64,000 nt of DNA. It comes from Vibrio bathopelagicus (GTDB lineage Bacteria > Pseudomonadota > Gammaproteobacteria > Enterobacterales > Vibrionaceae). The notes under the pieces were generated by a model that made no database searches, was not told the origin of the DNA, and worked only from the letters and a program-made list of their open reading frames with translations. Made by a program: the position numbers and the translations under genes. The DNA is taken from NCBI RefSeq assembly GCF_014879975.1, contig NZ_CP062501.1, positions 620,001 to 684,000 on the forward strand. The letters run 5' to 3'. Positions 25,972-36,826 of this stretch are shown one piece after another (within the stretch, counting starts at the first letter, position 1; each line of letters begins with the position of its first letter).

Positions 25972-27030
25972 ATGTATGCATGGTCGGATAGCGATTCAAT
26001 CAATTTAGTGTGTTTAAAGAAATGGCACGAGACGCCAGATACGGTCAGCTTTGAGCTTGGCAGTATTCCACAAGACCTACATTTCAACTTTAAGCCCGGC
26101 CAGTTCATTACGCTGGGTTTGGATATGCCGACAAAAACCGATTACCGCGCATACTCTGTAGCCTCTTGCCCTGAAGACAACCGCATAAAGCTGACAGTAA
26201 AGCGTGTGGAAGGTGGGTTGGTTTCTAACTTTATTGTCGACGAGCTTGATGAAGGTGATGAGGTTGTTGTTTTAAAACCGGCTGGTGGCTTTAACTGCAT
26301 TGATTGTATGCCTACTACTAGTAAAAAAGTGACATTAGTCAGTGCGGGCTGTGGGATCACACCGGTCATGGCGATGGTGAAATATTGGTTGTCTCAAGAT
26401 AGCGAGATGGAAATAGATTTCGTTCATATGGCACGTAATAAGCTCGAGACAATCTACTTTCAAGAACTTCATCAGCTCGACGAAACACACGCTAATTTCA
26501 ACCTAAAACTGTTGCTGAAAGATAATGAAGGAACAACCGCGCCTGAAGGCCGATTGGATAAGAATTGGTTGGTGAAACTGAGCCCAGATATTTTAGACAG
26601 AACCGTTTATCTTTGTGGACCGGTTGGGTTTATGCAAGACATAGAAAGCTATCTGAAAGAACTTGAGTTCAACATGGATAACTTCTATCAAGAGAGCTTC
26701 ACCCCAGCGACCCTGAGCAATACTTCATCAGAAGAATCACAGGCAGAAGCGTCTGCGGATTCAAATGGTGCTGTTAAGGTGTTTGTTCCTGCATTTGGTA
26801 AAGAAGTGGAAGCTGACGTGGGCACGCCATTGGTGGATTCATTAGAAAGCGCAGGCGTTCCCATCATCATTGCTTGTCGTAGCGGTATTTGTGGTTCGTG
26901 TAAATGCAAAGTGACCAAAGGTTCGGTGGAATCAAGCAGCCAAGAGACACTGACAACTGAAGAAATTGAGCAGGGATACGTGTTGGCGTGTTCAAGCACG
27001 ATTCAGTCAGATGTTGAGGTTGAGTTGTAG
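25972..27030 (+). CDS. hcr: NADH oxidoreductase Hcr, electron donor to Hcp
   Basis: 352 residues. An FAD-binding ferredoxin-reductase domain (RAYSVAS near 56) is followed by an NAD-binding domain (SAGCGITPVMAM near 124, YLCGPVGFMQD near 207). An Ala/Ser/Glu linker (~245-260) leads to a C-terminal plant-type 2Fe-2S domain with C-RSGI-C-GS-C (CRSGICGSCKC) and the fourth Cys in LACSS. It passes electrons from NADH to Hcp. It is 102 bp after hcp on the same strand and presumably co-transcribed. Confidence 0.94.
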   Translation: MYAWSDSDSINLVCLKKWHETPDTVSFELGSIPQDLHFNFKPGQFITLGLDMPTKTDYRAYSVASCPEDNRIKLTVKRVEGGLVSNFIVDELDEGDEVVVLKPAGGFNCIDCMPTTSKKVTLVSAGCGITPVMAMVKYWLSQDSEMEIDFVHMARNKLETIYFQELHQLDETHANFNLKLLLKDNEGTTAPEGRLDKNWLVKLSPDILDRTVYLCGPVGFMQDIESYLKELEFNMDNFYQESFTPATLSNTSSEESQAEASADSNGAVKVFVPAFGKEVEADVGTPLVDSLESAGVPIIIACRSGICGSCKCKVTKGSVESSSQETLTTEEIEQGYVLACSSTIQSDVEVEL

Positions 27031-27154
27031 CCGTCTTATACAAGAAGAATGAAGCACGATGGGAACGAGGTTCGTTCGTGTGGAAGATGCAATGTGTGGA
27101 AGGTACAGCGTTTAGACGAAATAGCGTGTGACGGATATAACCCGTGACAGATAT

Positions 27155-27199
27155 AAAAAGGCCACTTAGATCGTTAGAGAGAGCAGACCTAAGTGGCAA
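27155..27199 (-). terminator. Terminator of the GAPDH gene
   Basis: CCACTTAG and CTAAGTGG form the stem (minus strand) with CC then TTTTT following. The loop is long. Confidence 0.5.
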
Positions 27200-27320
27200 C
27201 CCTATTGTTTATACGGGGGAGCAAAACAAAAGGGGTTGCGAAGCCCATAATAGACTTCGCAGATATAGTTATTATGTTGTGGAGCTGGTTACGCTGAATT
27301 AGTTACAAGATCGAAGTCGT

Positions 27321-28757
27321 TTAAACTTCAGGGTATGTCTTGTAACGAACACCCATCATCTGTTCCATACAGTGAACAACTTGGCAGCTGTAGCCAAATT
27401 CGTTGTCGTACCAAATGTAGAGAACAGCGCGGTTGTCTTGCGCGATAGTTGCAACACCGTCAACCACACCAGGGTGACGAGAGCCAACTAAGTCTGTAGA
27501 TACAATCTCAGTTGAGTCGGTGTAATCAATCTGTGCAGATAAAGTCGAAGATAGCGCCATTTCACGCAGGTATTCGTTCAACTCTTCTTTGTTTGTGCCT
27601 TTCTCAAGGTTTAGGTTTGCTACCGCCATTGAAACGTTTGGCGTCGGCACGCGAATCGCATTACCCGTTAACTTACCTTCCATTTCTGGCATCGCTTTTG
27701 ATACTGCTTTTGCAGCACCAGTTGATGTCAGTACCATGTTCAATGAAGCAGCACGACCACGACGATCACCTGAGTGGAAGTTGTCGATCAGGTTTTGGTC
27801 ATTGGTAAATGAGTGAACCGTTTCGATGTGACCCGACAGGACACCAAATTTGTCGTGAACCGCTTTTAATACTGGCGTAATTGCGTTTGTTGTACAGCTT
27901 GCAGCAGAGATGATCGTATCTTCTGGTTTAATGTCATTTTGATTCACACCAAATACGACGTTCTTGATCTCACCTTTACCTGGCGCAGTCAGTAGAACCT
28001 TCTTCGCACCATTACACGCAACGTGTTGGCTTAGGCCTTCAGCGTCACGCCACACACCTGTGTTATCAACTACAAGTGCATTCTCGATACCGTAAGCGGT
28101 GTAATCCACTTCTGCTGGCTTGTTTGCGTAGATAACTTGGATGAAGTTACCATTAACAATGATCGCTTTACGTTCTTGGTCTACAACAATGCTGCCGTTG
28201 AATTGGCCATGAACTGAGTCACGACGTAGCAAACTTGCACGTTTTTCTAAGTCACCGTCTTTACCGCCACGAACAACAATTGCACGTAAACGTAGTGGGT
28301 AACCTGGGCCACTTTTTTCGATCAATAGACGAGTCAGCAGGCGGCCAATACGACCAAAACCGTACAAGACAACATCGCGAGGTTCTGTCATCGCATCGCC
28401 TTCAAGCGATTCTAAAAGTGCAGTCTGTAGGAAATCATCCAACCCGTTTGTGTCTTCGCGATCTTGCCAGAATGTATGAGCAAGGCGACCAACATCGATA
28501 CGACATGGAGACAAGTCCATAGAGAGAAGGTGTTGAATGATTGGTTGAGTCTGTTCTGCTGTAAGCGGAGAACCTGTGTAACGTTTTGCGATGCGGTGAG
28601 CTTTGATGATGTCGATAGTTGTCGCGTTAACCAGTGTTTTACCGAACAGGATAACTTCAACGCCTTTTTGGCGGTACAACTGACCTAAAGTAGGAGCGAT
28701 TGATTCAGCAATAGTTTGACTAGTTTGCCAGTCTAGGAGGTGCTTTTCGGGACTCAT
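27321..28757 (-). CDS. Long-form glyceraldehyde-3-phosphate dehydrogenase
   Basis: 478 residues, against about 330 for housekeeping GapA. The NAD-binding Rossmann motif GFGRIGRLLTRLL starts near 131, the catalytic Cys288 lies in AASCTTNAITP, and the glyceraldehyde-phosphate loop TGAAKAVSKAMPEM follows. An extra N-terminal domain of ~125 residues, helical and without a recognised motif, is typical of a GAPDH subgroup in vibrios and shewanellae. It should oxidise G3P with NAD, but a role in gluconeogenesis or a specialised condition is possible. ATG at 28757. It is monocistronic. Confidence 0.88.
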   Translation of the reverse strand: MSPEKHLLDWQTSQTIAESIAPTLGQLYRQKGVEVILFGKTLVNATTIDIIKAHRIAKRYTGSPLTAEQTQPIIQHLLSMDLSPCRIDVGRLAHTFWQDREDTNGLDDFLQTALLESLEGDAMTEPRDVVLYGFGRIGRLLTRLLIEKSGPGYPLRLRAIVVRGGKDGDLEKRASLLRRDSVHGQFNGSIVVDQERKAIIVNGNFIQVIYANKPAEVDYTAYGIENALVVDNTGVWRDAEGLSQHVACNGAKKVLLTAPGKGEIKNVVFGVNQNDIKPEDTIISAASCTTNAITPVLKAVHDKFGVLSGHIETVHSFTNDQNLIDNFHSGDRRGRAASLNMVLTSTGAAKAVSKAMPEMEGKLTGNAIRVPTPNVSMAVANLNLEKGTNKEELNEYLREMALSSTLSAQIDYTDSTEIVSTDLVGSRHPGVVDGVATIAQDNRAVLYIWYDNEFGYSCQVVHCMEQMMGVRYKTYPEV

Positions 28758-29605
28758 CTTTACTCGGGACCTTTCACGTTAATTTCTGCAATCATAGCGA
28801 ATGTAGGGTAGCCATGAGAGCATGGGGGAGTTGAGCTATCTAAGCTTTGGTGGTCTTTAATGCCACTTAAAATGCGCTTGATATGCCTTGTGTGTAACTT
28901 GTAATTTTTATGTGGCAGGATTGTAAGGTACGACGGGTTATTCTGCTAGGAAAAATAAATGCAGGTAAATTATCTGAAACTTGGCTCTATATTAGTCATA
29001 AACCAAGGTTTTAGCGTCAATAAAGGCTATTGACTTTAATAATCTGTAGCACTTAATTTTCGCCAAAAAATACTCAACTCAAAATATAATATGTAATACA
29101 GGTCATAATGATCATTAAAGATGTGATCATTAACTCAAGTTACACGTAAATGGTAAACAACAGATAAGCAAATTGACCGTTTTTCCTGTTCGACCTCGGT
29201 ATAAGCTAAGGTTGAGTGCGAAAAGTGCATGACGCAAACGATTAGATCTCACAAATTTCACCTAATTGTCGACTTTATTAATGTCTAGAGTTGTTACTTG
29301 CTGCCTTGTAGAGCCGATAAGCTGTCTTTTTCACTTGTTATGCGACCGATAATAACTTGATAAGTCTTATTTCATTTCACTTGTATAAACCTCTCTTACC
29401 TAAACCTCATGGGTTTACATCTCATTTACTCAAATAAATGCCTCCCACTCTTAAAGTACCGAAAGCGATGTCAGTTGATATAAATGTCTATTTTGGGCTC
29501 AGAGTATCGTCAGCTCATATCCAATTTGATCAATAACCTCTGTTAATGTCCTATCCTTAACTTGGGCTAGGTAAAATTACTTTCGGGAAGGGAGTCGTTA
29601 TAAAA
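28758..29605. other. 848-bp intergenic region without a recognised gene
   Basis: It separates two divergent genes. A 10-bp direct repeat TGATCATTAA (29109-29118, 29124-29133) contains a TGATCA palindrome at 15-bp spacing. A small hairpin TAAACC-TCATG-GGTTTA lies at 29401-29417. No open frame has a ribosome site and no RNA family is recognisable. It is AT-rich throughout. Confidence 0.5.
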
Positions 29606-32230
29606 ATGATAAATATGTCAATTAGATGGCGTCTTATTTTTCTTTCCACGGTTTCTGTTCTCATTATGTTTGGGGTCACAGTCAATGAAGTGCTTAAGAA
29701 TAATGAGAAGATGAATCACCTTGAAACAACGCGTATTAAGGTCGAAGCGCTTCAATCTTTTAATACGGTTTCAAGTGGTGCTTATCGATGGTTGGTGCTG
29801 TCTAATGACTCCCCTGAGAAAGGTCAGCTGCTTTTAACGTTGCAATCAGAACTGGATAGACTTACTCAGTATGGAATGCGACTTCAACAATTCGACAGTA
29901 ATTGGAGTATTGATCCTCAGTTAGCTGAATTGAAAAAGCTGTTGATGGGTCTTGCTAGTACACCGGAAACCACAGACAGCAAGCAATTGACAGAACGCGC
30001 TTTCGACTTATTAAAAGACGTTTTAATGGAGCTGTCTGAATATCGCATGGCTTTAGTTGATGAAAATATTGGTCAAGCGGATGCGATGTTTATCAATCTT
30101 ACTCATTACGTGTTTTGGACTCAGAGGGAAGCGTGGTTAAGCTACAGTTTGTATCGTTCTCCAGAGTTGAAGAGTCAATATCTATTGAGCTATGTTGGTG
30201 CTTTGGAAAGACAACAGCAGTTATTAGACACGTTTTTTCGTTCGGCCACTCGCTCTTCAAATATTAGACAATTGTTAGACACTGTCTCCAAAGATGAATT
30301 TCAAGACAAATTTACATCGCGAATCCTCAAAGGTGACTTTTCATCGCCAGAAATCTATCAACATTTGAATGACTTAGAGCTGAAAAAACGTGCTATTTCA
30401 CAAGCGATTGGTGCTTATACCAAGCAATTACAATCTGATCTGACAAAGAACATCGCGTTACAAAAACGACAAACCTTGGTCATAACACTATTAATTCTGG
30501 TCGCTTCAGGCGCTCTGTTATGGCTCAGTATCGCCACCTCTCTGCGCTTAAATCGAAATCTATCATCGATCCTAAAAGGGGTGTCGGAATGTGCAGTTAG
30601 CTATGGAAAGCCCAAGGTGATTCACATTCAAGGGAACGATGAGCTCGCTGAATTTACTGAAACTCTAAATCGAGTGATGGAACGTAACTATCATCACAAC
30701 AAAGAGTTAATAAAAGCCAAAGAAGATGCGATTTCGGCCAATAAAGCCAAAAGTGCCTTTCTAGCGAACATGTCCCATGAAATACGTACGCCGCTCAATG
30801 GGATTATCGGTATGGCCGAGATATTATCTCAGAGCCAACTGAGTGCTAATCAACAAGAAGTGCTGGGCGATATCGAGTCGTCTTCCCACTCCTTGTTAGT
30901 TCTACTAAATGACATTCTCGACCTTTCTAAAATAGAGTCGGGTAACTTGATGCTGTCGCCACATAACGCTGACCTTAGAGAAGCGGTGTATGACTCTGTG
31001 AGCGTGATTTTGTCGAAAGCGATGAGCAAAGATATTGAACTCGATATTAATATTGACCCACAAACTCCACCACAACTCTTCTTTGATGAGTATCGTGTTA
31101 GGCAGGTGCTTACTAACCTATTATCGAATGCGATTAAGTTTACGTCTAAAGGCTCAATCACTACCGATATTGCTTATACGCCCATGTCACTAGGTCGAGG
31201 AAAGCTTGATTGCACCGTGACTGACACCGGTATCGGGATTGAACCAGAGAAACTAGAATCGATCTTCGAACCTTTCACACAAGAAGATGGCAGTATTACT
31301 CGACAGTTTGGAGGCACAGGTTTAGGGCTTGCGATTTGTCGCCAGCTTGTTGATTTGATGGGTGGATATATCAGCGCACAATCGGTGAAAGGCGAGGGGT
31401 CTACGTTCTCGTTTTGTTTGTACGTCGATACTATAGAATGCCATGTTCAAACCTTTGAGAACCTAAGCCATGCAACGATAGTCTCAAATTCTTTCAGCTA
31501 TTTAGATCAGTTGGTCAAAGAGTGTGACCGTTTTAGTATTCGAGCGCAGGTGGTTCCATCCATCTCTGAGCTAGATGCGAGTATCACTGAGAGTGACCTA
31601 ATATTCTATTGCCACACGTTACACCACTCTATGGACAAAGATCTTGCTGCGCTTAAGGAGCTCTATCCTCTTTCTCGTGTGATCGTGTGCCAACACCACC
31701 TATTTAAGACCAACTTGATCACGGAGCCAGTTCATTTCACGCATACTTTACCCTTCTTAGGTAAGCGATTTTTAAATAGCCTATTGTCGCTCGACATTGG
31801 CGAAGAAGAGGTTGAGCAAGAGGAGTTTGAAACGGAAGAGGTTCGGTCGTTAAATCGACGTATATTGATCGTCGAAGATAACTTGATGAACCAAAAGATA
31901 GCGAGTTTCTTTCTTGAGAAAGCGGGTTATGAATATCTGATTGCCAGCAATGGCCAAGAAGCGGTCGATGTGATTACTCAAGGCGCTCAGTTTGATGCGA
32001 TTCTAATGGACTGCATGATGCCTGTCATGGATGGCATTACCGCGACTCGAGCTATCCGAGATTGGGAAACAGAGCAGGGCGTTACGCCGCTACCGATTAT
32101 TGCCCTGACAGCCAGCGTGTTGGACGAGGACATTAAAGATTGCTTTGAAGCTGGTATGAATGCTTACTTGCCTAAACCTTATAAATCCCACCAACTGTAT
32201 GATCTTTTTAGTAGCTTAGATATCGTATAA
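29606..32230 (+). CDS. Orphan hybrid sensor histidine kinase
   Basis: 874 residues. Membrane helices (~9-25 and ~292-312) frame an all-helical periplasmic sensor of ~265 residues. A HAMP-like linker, then a kinase core with phospho-acceptor His391 ([12 protein letters not shown]) and ATP-binding boxes NAIKFT, DTGIGI and GGTGLGLAI, follow. A degenerate segment (~610-740) leads to a C-terminal receiver domain with Asp802 ([11 protein letters not shown]). It has no Hpt domain and no adjacent response regulator, so its partner lies elsewhere. The signal is unknown. ATG at 29606 follows AAGGGAG. Confidence 0.88.
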   Translation: MINMSIRWRLIFLSTVSVLIMFGVTVNEVLKNNEKMNHLETTRIKVEALQSFNTVSSGAYRWLVLSNDSPEKGQLLLTLQSELDRLTQYGMRLQQFDSNWSIDPQLAELKKLLMGLASTPETTDSKQLTERAFDLLKDVLMELSEYRMALVDENIGQADAMFINLTHYVFWTQREAWLSYSLYRSPELKSQYLLSYVGALERQQQLLDTFFRSATRSSNIRQLLDTVSKDEFQDKFTSRILKGDFSSPEIYQHLNDLELKKRAISQAIGAYTKQLQSDLTKNIALQKRQTLVITLLILVASGALLWLSIATSLRLNRNLSSILKGVSECAVSYGKPKVIHIQGNDELAEFTETLNRVMERNYHHNKELIKAKEDAISANKAKSAFLANMSHEIRTPLNGIIGMAEILSQSQLSANQQEVLGDIESSSHSLLVLLNDILDLSKIESGNLMLSPHNADLREAVYDSVSVILSKAMSKDIELDINIDPQTPPQLFFDEYRVRQVLTNLLSNAIKFTSKGSITTDIAYTPMSLGRGKLDCTVTDTGIGIEPEKLESIFEPFTQEDGSITRQFGGTGLGLAICRQLVDLMGGYISAQSVKGEGSTFSFCLYVDTIECHVQTFENLSHATIVSNSFSYLDQLVKECDRFSIRAQVVPSISELDASITESDLIFYCHTLHHSMDKDLAALKELYPLSRVIVCQHHLFKTNLITEPVHFTHTLPFLGKRFLNSLLSLDIGEEEVEQEEFETEEVRSLNRRILIVEDNLMNQKIASFFLEKAGYEYLIASNGQEAVDVITQGAQFDAILMDCMMPVMDGITATRAIRDWETEQGVTPLPIIALTASVLDEDIKDCFEAGMNAYLPKPYKSHQLYDLFSSLDIV

Positions 32231-32240
32231 GCCAACTTAC

Positions 32241-32282
32241 ACCTCTTTGATGAAGTCGTTGAGCGTACTTCATCAAAGAGGT
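32241..32282. other. Perfect 16-bp hairpin after the kinase gene
   Basis: ACCTCTTTGATGAAGT (32241-32256) and its exact reverse complement (32267-32282) surround a 10-nt loop. No T-run follows, so this may be an RNA-stabilising structure or a weak terminator. Confidence 0.6.
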
Positions 32283-32307
32283 ACGTGGAATTTGACTTGT
32301 GCTGTTA

Positions 32308-32482
32308 CTAGGGCGTGTTGATCTTTCGAGCTGATTTTTGCAGCGAGTTGCTGGGTACTTATACAAGGCAGAGGCTTCGATGTGTAGCTAGCCTACATGA
32401 GAAGCCGATAACGTAGTAGGAATGACCAGCAAACGCTTTTATCTCGAACAAAATTTAACCGCGAAAGAGCAACACGCCCTAG
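32308..32482. mobile_element. MITE-like element with 21-bp terminal inverted repeats
   Basis: Both ends read CTAGGGCGTGTTG followed by TCTTTCG-type bases; the inverted repeat matches at 20 of 21 positions. Inner segments also pair (TTGCTGG/CCAGCAA, GGCTTC/GAAGCC, TGTAG/CTACA), so the element folds on itself. It has no reading frame. The outer CTAG may be a target duplication. It lies between the kinase gene and a small membrane-protein gene. It probably moves with a transposase in trans. Confidence 0.65.
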
Positions 32483-32496
32483 TTGTTGTTTTATTC

Positions 32497-32733
32497 CTAT
32501 CTAACTTCTAGCCCAAGATTATATTGAGCAAGACAGCGTCCGACGTAGCTTATCTTTAATAAGGCTGCCACCAATATTGTGCTGATGTGCGCAACAATTT
32601 GGATTGGCAGTGAAAAATGATCGGCCATAGGATAAGCCACTATGATGCTGAGGAGCATAACCAGAGCGGTTATTGCTAAACTGAAGTTTGAAACAGAAAG
32701 TAGAGTCTGGAAGCGTTGAGTCATGTTCTTCAT
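32497..32733 (-). CDS. Small membrane protein of unknown function
   Basis: 78 residues with two hydrophobic helices (~15-34 and ~44-62) and basic ends. ATG at 32733 follows AGGAA at good spacing. No family recognised. Its 3' end is 14 bp from the MITE-like element, which may provide its terminator. Confidence 0.55.
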   Translation of the reverse strand: MKNMTQRFQTLLSVSNFSLAITALVMLLSIIVAYPMADHFSLPIQIVAHISTILVAALLKISYVGRCLAQYNLGLEVR

Positions 32734-32899
32734 GTTGTATTCCTATTAATAATTATGCTGATTAGTTATTAATAGCAATTAGCGTTCCAGTTTTATTTAT
32801 TATTATCTTACAGTGGCTTAGTTTATTTCCCCGTGGTTTTGAGTCAAAAAGACGTGTTGATTTATGGCGTCCAATTGACTCTTTGGTGTCCTTTTGTTC

Positions 32900-33526
32900 T
32901 TACCATTGTCTAAAGCCACAAGTGTCGATATGGAATCGCACGCCAGCGTATAAGCCCAGTCCGACGTTATGTTTTTGTCCAAATTCGGCATGAACTTTTT
33001 TGAGTTTAGCGTGTAGGTCTTCTCGAGAAATACCGTTGGCAGGAACAAGGTCTAAGGCACAAAATTCTAAGTGCTTACTTCGCAGTGCACCGCCAGCTTG
33101 TTGGTTATAAATCTGAGTTCTTTCACCAGATACAGGAATCACGACACCGATTTCAGGCTCAATGTATTGTTGAATGTATTTCAAGGTGTTGATCATATTC
33201 GATACATTCTTTTTGTCCGGAAGGGTAAATAAAGTTGTGTTACTCATTGCCCAGTCCGTTCCTTGCAACAGCACCAGATGTAAGGGCATGCTCTGGGTTA
33301 TGCCCGCATCTTTTAGTTGCTGCCCTATCTCTCTTACTCTCTCTTCTGCGCGGTTGAGCAGCATCCAGCCACGAAATGCTGAACGAGTCGGAACCTTGTA
33401 ACCATGAACGTCCACCACGAGGTCGTCGTAAGTGATTTCTGTTTCTTCGGTATACAGTCTTTCAAATTCTTCTGGATAGGGTTGAGTCGTTGATAGCGCT
33501 AAGGTAATCAGAATACTTGCGTACAT
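32900..33526 (-). CDS. Peptidase M15-type (D-Ala-D-Ala endopeptidase-like) exported protein
   Basis: 208 residues with a short N-terminal hydrophobic signal (ASILITLALSTT). The C-terminal ~110 residues show the M15 arrangement: SGERTQIYNQQAGGALRSKH, then H...ALD (HLEFCALDL) and the terminal FHIDTCGFRQW, giving a His/Asp/His zinc site. It probably cuts peptidoglycan peptides in the periplasm. GGAGTGA precedes ATG at 33526. The N-terminal half has no recognised domain. Confidence 0.7.
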   Translation of the reverse strand: MYASILITLALSTTQPYPEEFERLYTEETEITYDDLVVDVHGYKVPTRSAFRGWMLLNRAEERVREIGQQLKDAGITQSMPLHLVLLQGTDWAMSNTTLFTLPDKKNVSNMINTLKYIQQYIEPEIGVVIPVSGERTQIYNQQAGGALRSKHLEFCALDLVPANGISREDLHAKLKKVHAEFGQKHNVGLGLYAGVRFHIDTCGFRQW

Positions 33527-33615
33527 AGGTCACTCCATTGCTTAGGTTCACCTAGTTAGTTTTACAGATGCTCAGTCTTACGTTCGCTTAAGTATAGACG
33601 CTAGAATTTGGGTAT

Positions 33616-33643
33616 AAAAAAACCCACTACTAAGAGTGGGTTA
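33616..33643 (-). terminator. Terminator of the yeeX-like gene
   Basis: The stem AACCCACT/AGTGGGTT with a 6-nt loop is followed on the minus strand by TTTTTTT. Confidence 0.8.
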
Positions 33644-33677
33644 CTAACATTGTTACAAGTAAATTCGCGAGGTTAGA

Positions 33678-33992
33678 TTACTTCTTACCTTGGATTTGCT
33701 TATCTTCTTCTGTCAGTTCACGAATGCGACGGCTGATGTCACGGCGAGCTTTAGAAATCTCTGCGCTCTTGATGATGTGGTCATCAACACGGTCTTCGTA
33801 GTCAGCTTTCATATTTTTGATAATGCCTAGGATCTCGTCATGAGTCATTTCTGGCTTGACGTAGTCAAGTAGGTTATCAAGAAGGTCGACACGCTTACGG
33901 TTGTCACGAACTTTCTTTTCGTTGTCTAAAAGTTCACGCTTAAGTTTGTTCTTACGTCGTGCTTGGTTAACAATTTCAAATACGCTGCTCAT
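33678..33992 (-). CDS. yeeX: DUF496 family protein (YeeX-like)
   Basis: 104 residues, almost entirely charged alpha helix (coiled coil ~1-45 and ~60-100). It matches the UPF0265/DUF496 family at its usual length (opening [20 protein letters not shown]). It is cytoplasmic; its function is not firmly established. ATG at 33992 follows AAGGAA. It is a single gene with its own terminator. Confidence 0.85.
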   Translation of the reverse strand: MSSVFEIVNQARRKNKLKRELLDNEKKVRDNRKRVDLLDNLLDYVKPEMTHDEILGIIKNMKADYEDRVDDHIIKSAEISKARRDISRRIRELTEEDKQIQGKK

Positions 33993-34187
33993 AGATTCCT
34001 TTTCCTAATCGTCAAATACGTTGTCTGGTTCTGATTAAAGCACATCAGTTGGTGTTGTAACAGTCTTTAGATCAAAGCAAAAGTAAGGTTGTATAATTAT
34101 TCGGCACTCTCGCTTAAGTGCGATTGTTTTTATCTAAGAGTTCAAGTTAGTATCCAGTATAGATACTTCATTGATACGAAATGTGAA

Positions 34188-34388
34188 ATGAATCAACAAC
34201 AATTAGAAACAGACGATCTGGTAGAGAGTGTTACCGAATCTTCAGCAGAACAGAGCAAGCTTCGTAAGGCGTATGTGAAAGAGCGTACTTACCTTGAAGT
34301 CGTGGAAATAGAGCTAAACCGTTCTAAAATCATAATGATTGATGAACAAGGCCGAAAGAAAAGAGTACCTATTTTGTCTGAGCACTAG
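34188..34388 (+). CDS. Small conserved hypothetical protein
   Basis: 66 residues from ATG at 34188; upstream in-frame starts give an unlikely N-terminus. An acidic N-terminal half (DDLVESVTESSAEQ) precedes a basic strand-like segment (KERTYLEVVEIELNRSKIIMIDEQGRKKRVPIL). No signal peptide or membrane segment. It sits 60 bp before yceH on the same strand, possibly co-transcribed. Function unknown. Confidence 0.6.
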   Translation: MNQQQLETDDLVESVTESSAEQSKLRKAYVKERTYLEVVEIELNRSKIIMIDEQGRKKRVPILSEH

Positions 34389-34448
34389 CCATCATTGGCT
34401 GCATTCTTCAGTGTTGAGACGGAGCAATCAAAATAATAAAAAGGAAAA

Positions 34449-35108
34449 ATGATGAACACAGTACTTTCCCTAATTGAAGCGAGAATTATCGGTTGTTTGA
34501 TCGAGAAAGAAGTCACCACTCCTGATCATTATCCGTTAACGTTAAACAGCTTAACGACGGCATGTAATCAAAAGAGTAACCGTGAGCCTGTGCTCTCTCT
34601 TTCTGAATCTGAAGTATTAGATGCCGTTGATGGATTAATAGCACGTCGTCTAGTGAGTGACGAAAGCAGCTTTAATAGCCGCGTGAATAAGTATCAACAC
34701 CGCTTCTGCAATACTGAATTTGGTGACTTACAATTCACTGAACAAGAGCGCGCGATCATCTGCTGTATGCTTCTTCGCGGCGCACAAACACCTGGCGAAC
34801 TGCGCACAAGAACAGGTCGTCTTGCAAATTTCAGTGATGTTAAGGAAGTGGAAGCAACACTAGATAAATTAGCTGTAAGAGAAGCGGGTGCTTTAGTGGT
34901 GAAGCTGCCACGTGAAGCGGGTAAACGTGAATCTCGTTACCAACATTTACTGAGTGGTGAAGTGGATGTTGAGTCATTGGCAACTGCGTCTGTAGGAGCT
35001 TCTCAACCAACCGCGAATAGCGGAAGACTTGAAGAGCTGGAAACCGAAGTCGCGAGCCTAAAGGCGGAAGTTGCAGAACTTAAAGAAATGGTTGAATCAC
35101 TACTTTAG
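34449..35108 (+). CDS. yceH: YceH/UPF0502 family protein
   Basis: 219 residues of the DUF480 family, with two tandem winged-helix-like domains. The signature LIEARIIGCLIEKEVTTPD (~7-25) and CCMLLRGAQTPGELRTRTGRL are clear. A coiled coil (~195-219) closes the protein. It is probably nucleic-acid binding, but no biochemical role is established. Two ATG codons in tandem (34449, 34452) follow AAGGAAAA. The stop touches the next start. Confidence 0.88.
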   Translation: MMNTVLSLIEARIIGCLIEKEVTTPDHYPLTLNSLTTACNQKSNREPVLSLSESEVLDAVDGLIARRLVSDESSFNSRVNKYQHRFCNTEFGDLQFTEQERAIICCMLLRGAQTPGELRTRTGRLANFSDVKEVEATLDKLAVREAGALVVKLPREAGKRESRYQHLLSGEVDVESLATASVGASQPTANSGRLEELETEVASLKAEVAELKEMVESLL

Positions 35109-35423
35109 ATGTCTACCTTAGATAACAATGCGGGTTGGGTGGTGTACTTGATCCGCAATCGACACAATGCCCTTTATTGCGGTGTAACGAACAATTTAGA
35201 ACGTCGATTTGAACAACATCAAACCGGTAAAGGTGCAAAAGCCCTTAAAGGCAAAGGCCCACTTGAGCTGGTTTGGAGTTTTGATGTTAGATCAAAAAGT
35301 GAGGCATTGAAAACCGAATACGCGATCAAACAATTACCGAAGCCTCGCAAAGAAAAACTGGTATCACTCAAACTAATTATTGAGTGGCAAGAAGACCAAA
35401 TTCAATATATCGAAGTCTCATAA
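35109..35423 (+). CDS. GIY-YIG nuclease-like protein (UPF0213)
   Basis: 104 residues. The motif appears as VVYLIRN...LYCGVTNNLERRFEQH, with the conserved Arg in ERRF and Glu in LKTEYAIKQL. Family members are small YhbQ-like endonucleases linked to DNA damage. The ATG directly follows the yceH stop with no gap, so translation is coupled. No ribosome site of its own is evident. Confidence 0.85.
   Translation: MSTLDNNAGWVVYLIRNRHNALYCGVTNNLERRFEQHQTGKGAKALKGKGPLELVWSFDVRSKSEALKTEYAIKQLPKPRKEKLVSLKLIIEWQEDQIQYIEVS

Positions 35424-36825
<1,402 letters not shown>

Positions 36826-36826
<1 letters not shown>

Noticed and set aside
29401..29417. TAAACC/GGTTTA hairpin as a terminator
   Set aside because: Only six pairs and no T-run; no transcript to end there.
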